NCBI GenBank assembly: GCA_900556135.1
Contig: USNR01000022.1
Location: forward strand, 1-26,606
Length of the DNA stretch: 26,606 bases
Direction: 5' to 3'
Source: an uncultured Clostridium sp.
GTDB lineage: Bacteria > Bacillota > Clostridia > TANB77 > CAG-508
Each line of letters starts with the position of its first letter. Position 1 is the stretch's first letter. Of the stretch, positions 24,747-26,606 are shown in pieces. The position numbers and the translations under genes were made by a program. Under the pieces are notes generated by a model. The model worked only from the letters and a program-made list of their open reading frames with translations. It was not told where the DNA came from and did no database searches.

Positions 24747-24769
24747 ATATTAGTAATATTTACTAATAT
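24747..24769. promoter_or_regulatory. Perfect 10-3-10 inverted repeat (operator-like)
   Basis: Arms ATATTAGTAA (24747-24756) and TTACTAATAT (24760-24769) flank TAT. The dyad overlaps the predicted transcription start of the PIN-like gene and lies just downstream of its -10 box, the classic place for a dimeric repressor. The arms are AT-only except one G/C pair, so a small mRNA hairpin is weaker than the operator reading. Confidence 0.6.
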
Positions 24770-24773
24770 TATA

Positions 24774-24802
24774 ATTATAGCACCTCATTAAGTTTATGTC
24801 AA
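24774..24802 (-). promoter_or_regulatory. Perfect consensus promoter of the PIN-like gene
   Basis: Minus-strand TTGACA (24802-24797), exactly 17 bases, then TATAAT (24779-24774). All twelve consensus positions match sigma-A. A second TATAAT overlaps at 24773-24768. The start near 24767 falls inside the inverted repeat. Confidence 0.85.
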
Positions 24803-24861
24803 CTTGCTATATTTTACCTTTTCCCTACATGTATTTTTGCTAATGAAATATTTTATTTAAT

Positions 24862-24892
24862 AGAAGAAAACACGTAATCTTTTGATTACGTG
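24862..24892 (-). terminator. Terminator of the rpsD-rpoA-rplQ operon
   Basis: Perfect 9-bp arms CACGTAATC (24871-24879) and GATTACGTG (24884-24892) with a TTTT/AAAA loop. On the minus strand the stem is followed by TTTTCTTCT. It lies about 12 bases after the L17 stop. Confidence 0.85.
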
Positions 24893-24903
24893 CCTTTTAA
24901 TAT

Positions 24904-25437
24904 CTAGATTAATTCTAATATAACTACTTCTGCAGCGTCTCCTTTACGAGGACCTTTTTTAATTATACGAGTATATCCACCTTGATTATTTTTATATTTT
25001 GGTGCTAATTCATCGAATAATTTTGTAGGTATATCTATTGTTTTACCATCGCTATCTTTTACTTTGTTTACATTTCTCATTATTTTTCTTCTTGCATTTA
25101 ATTTTGATGGTTTATCTTTCTTTCTCTTTTCAGTAGTTTCTTCTCTTACTACTTTCAAATATTCTCTACCATTTTTGCTTTTTGCTAATTCTGTAACCTT
25201 ATTACCTTTTTCATCTAATTTAGCTTTAGAAACTTTAACATCAACTTCTTCAAAATTATCAGCTTCTTTAATTGCAAGTGCTATTAAGCTATCAGCTATA
25301 GCTTTTATCTCTTTAGCTCTAGTTAAAGTTGTTTCTATTTTTTCATGCCATAATAAATCTGTAACTTGTGTTTTTAGCATTGCTAAACGGATATCTGTTG
25401 CTTTTCCTAATTTTCTATTTGTTGCCACTTTTCTCAC
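24904..25437 (-). CDS. rplQ: 50S ribosomal protein L17 with an internal insertion
   Basis: Large-subunit ribosomal protein. The N-terminal helical core (RKLGKATDIRLAMLKTQVTD, then TTLTRAKEIKAIADSLIALA) and the C-terminal block (LNARRKIM, TKLFDELAPKY, GGYTRIIKKGPRKGDAAEVVILEL) are standard L17. The protein has 177 residues against about 112-130 in most bacteria. The excess is a charged segment at about 60-111 placed between the two core halves, where typical L17 passes directly to LHARR. The start follows MRKVATNRKL, slightly longer than the usual MRHRKL, with a clear AAGGAAGG SD nearby. It lies six bases after the rpoA stop, and a terminator follows. Assignment is secure; the insertion is the unusual part. 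Confidence 0.96.
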   Translation of the reverse strand: MRKVATNRKLGKATDIRLAMLKTQVTDLLWHEKIETTLTRAKEIKAIADSLIALAIKEADNFEEVDVKVSKAKLDEKGNKVTELAKSKNGREYLKVVREETTEKRKKDKPSKLNARRKIMRNVNKVKDSDGKTIDIPTKLFDELAPKYKNNQGGYTRIIKKGPRKGDAAEVVILELI

Positions 25438-25443
25438 CTTCCT

Positions 25444-26391
25444 TTAATCTTCATTGCTAGCAAAGTTTAAACCTAATGAATGTAATTTATTAGTTACTTC
25501 ATCTAATGATTTTTTACCTAAATTTCTTACCTTCATCATCTCTGCCTCTGTTTTATTTATTAAGTCTTCTACAGTTGATATTCCTGCTCTCTTTAAACAG
25601 TTAAATGAACGTGCAGACAATTCTAAGTCTTCTATTGAAGTTTCTAAGATTTTTTCCTTCTTAGATTCTTCTTTTTCTATCATGACTTGTGTATTTTTGC
25701 TTATTTCTGATAAATCAATAAATAGTTCTAAGTGTTCTGTCATAATCTTTGCAGCTAAACTTAATGCTTCATATGGCTTTAAGCTTCCATCTGTCCATAA
25801 TTCTATTGTTAATTTATCTAAATCTACCATTTGTCCTACTCTTGTATTTTCTACTTGGTAGTTTACTTTCTTTACTGGTGTATATATAGAATCTATTGCT
25901 AGTACTCCTATAGGCATATCATCTGTTTTATTTTTTTCAGCAGTGTTATATCCTCTACCACGGTTTGCTGTCATTTCCATTACAAGGTGTCCACCTTCAC
26001 TTACTGTAGCAATATGTAAATCTGGATTTAATATTTCTACAGTTCCGTCTGTAATTATATCTCCGGCTGTAACTTCGCCTTCACCGTCAAAGTTAATTCT
26101 TAATGTTTTAACTTCATCGTCTGTGATTTTTACTCTTACAGATTTTAAGTTTATTATTATTTCTGGTACATCTTCTACTACATCAGGAATTGTTGCAAAT
26201 TCGTGTGCAACACCTTCTATTTTTACAGATGTTATTGCTGCTCCAGGTAAAGAAGAAAGTAATATTCTTCTTAATGAGTTTCCTATTGTAATTCCATATC
26301 CACGTTCAAGTGGTTCACATGTAAATTTAGCATAGTTAGTACTATTGTCCATCTCCAAGCATTTAATATTTGGCTTTTCAAATTCTATCAT
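25444..26391 (-). CDS. rpoA: RNA polymerase alpha subunit
   Basis: Alpha subunit that nucleates RNA polymerase assembly and contacts promoter UP elements and activators. At 315 residues it has the normal length. The N-terminal domain (to about 225) has GYGITIGNSLRRILLSSLPGAA, the dimerisation core, and VEDVPEIIINLK. The C-terminal domain (about 245-315) has ARSFNCLKRAGISTVEDL and MMKVRNLGKKSLDEV, the helix-hairpin-helix part that binds DNA. The linker carries a KEESKKEK stretch. The ATG has AGGAGG at ideal spacing. It lies between rpsD and rplQ, the usual order in Firmicutes. The 166-base gap to rpsD is longer than in many relatives. Confidence 0.98.
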   Translation of the reverse strand: MIEFEKPNIKCLEMDNSTNYAKFTCEPLERGYGITIGNSLRRILLSSLPGAAITSVKIEGVAHEFATIPDVVEDVPEIIINLKSVRVKITDDEVKTLRINFDGEGEVTAGDIITDGTVEILNPDLHIATVSEGGHLVMEMTANRGRGYNTAEKNKTDDMPIGVLAIDSIYTPVKKVNYQVENTRVGQMVDLDKLTIELWTDGSLKPYEALSLAAKIMTEHLELFIDLSEISKNTQVMIEKEESKKEKILETSIEDLELSARSFNCLKRAGISTVEDLINKTEAEMMKVRNLGKKSLDEVTNKLHSLGLNFASNED

Positions 26392-26407
26392 TTTTACCTC
26401 CTAGATT

Positions 26408-26549
26408 TAGAAGTTAGAGATTATAGATTGAAATTTAGAAATATTTTCTAATCTTTCCACTATTTATTCACCCTACTTCAAATTAATATATACTTTCTAA
26501 GTTCTATCTACCTTAGATTGTTAAATTATTATTAATTGCCTAACTTCTA
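26408..26549. repeat. Dispersed inverted repeat in the rpsD-rpoA gap
   Basis: TAGAAGTTAG at 26408-26417 recurs inverted as CTAACTTCTA at 26540-26549. A further small dyad, TTAGAAA-TAT-TTTCTAA, lies between them. In the minus-strand mRNA the outer arms could pair and loop out the spacer before rpoA. AT-rich sequence makes chance occurrence quite possible. Confidence 0.3.
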
Positions 26550-26557
26550 GTTATTAT

Positions 26558-26606
26558 TTAGAGTAAAGCTCTACTATTAAATGTTCCTCAACAGGTAGGT
26601 CAATGT
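26558..26606 (-). CDS. rpsD: 30S ribosomal protein S4, C-terminal end only
   Basis: Partial gene running off the right edge. The sixteen visible codons before TAA read IDLPVEEHLIVELYSK, the highly conserved end of bacterial S4 (typically PVxEQLIVEFYSK). S4 binds 16S rRNA early in small-subunit assembly and can regulate its own operon. Its place upstream of rpoA and rplQ fits the standard alpha operon order. Confidence 0.93.

Overview
The window comes from an AT-rich, Gram-positive-type genome, most likely a low-GC Firmicute of the Clostridia (inference). The support is very low GC, strong AGGAGG-type ribosome binding sites, sigma-A-like promoters, U-tracted hairpin terminators, and a gene set including SMC, folate-dependent TrmFO, a single-anchor HtrA with one PDZ domain, and an S4-alpha-L17 block. 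Nothing fixes the species. Almost every gene is on the minus strand; the two exceptions are small plus-strand genes at 125 and 23624.

Layout from left to right: (1) a small zinc-ribbon protein (+). (2) A coiled-coil protein built from nested repeats. (3) A likely operon, read right to left: pilin-like membrane protein, ribonuclease HII, pyrimidine-nucleoside phosphorylase. (4) Two cell-envelope genes: an HtrA-type protease and a membrane-anchored M23 peptidase that lacks an ordinary start codon. (5) A P2A-type (calcium pump-like) ATPase broken by one extra base. (6) SMC, followed by an SAH/MTA deaminase-type amidohydrolase. (7) Two unrecognised highly charged proteins, one carrying an exact 45-bp tandem duplication. 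(8) A small charged protein overlapping trmFO, behind a promoter and a strong 5' leader hairpin. (9) A SWIM-SNF2 helicase. (10) A C26 glutamine amidotransferase-like peptidase. (11) A short membrane protein resembling half of a family-2 glycosyltransferase (+). (12) A PIN-like gene with a perfect consensus promoter and a 23-bp dyad over its start site. (13) The rpsD (end only), rpoA and rplQ operon.

Most of the window is housekeeping: ribosome and transcription core, tRNA modification, chromosome organisation, RNA/DNA hybrid removal, nucleoside salvage, and envelope quality control. I did not find a clear new multi-gene system. The best leads are the M23 gene whose promoter and SD point to a non-standard start, the PIN-like gene with its operator-like dyad, the 11-bp direct repeats before htrA, the nested hendecad repeat protein, the two unknown charged proteins, and lineage-type insertions in L17 and TrmFO. 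Several starts were moved inward from the longest open frame because the Shine-Dalgarno sequence lies inside the longer frame. All promoter and hairpin calls come from reading by eye.
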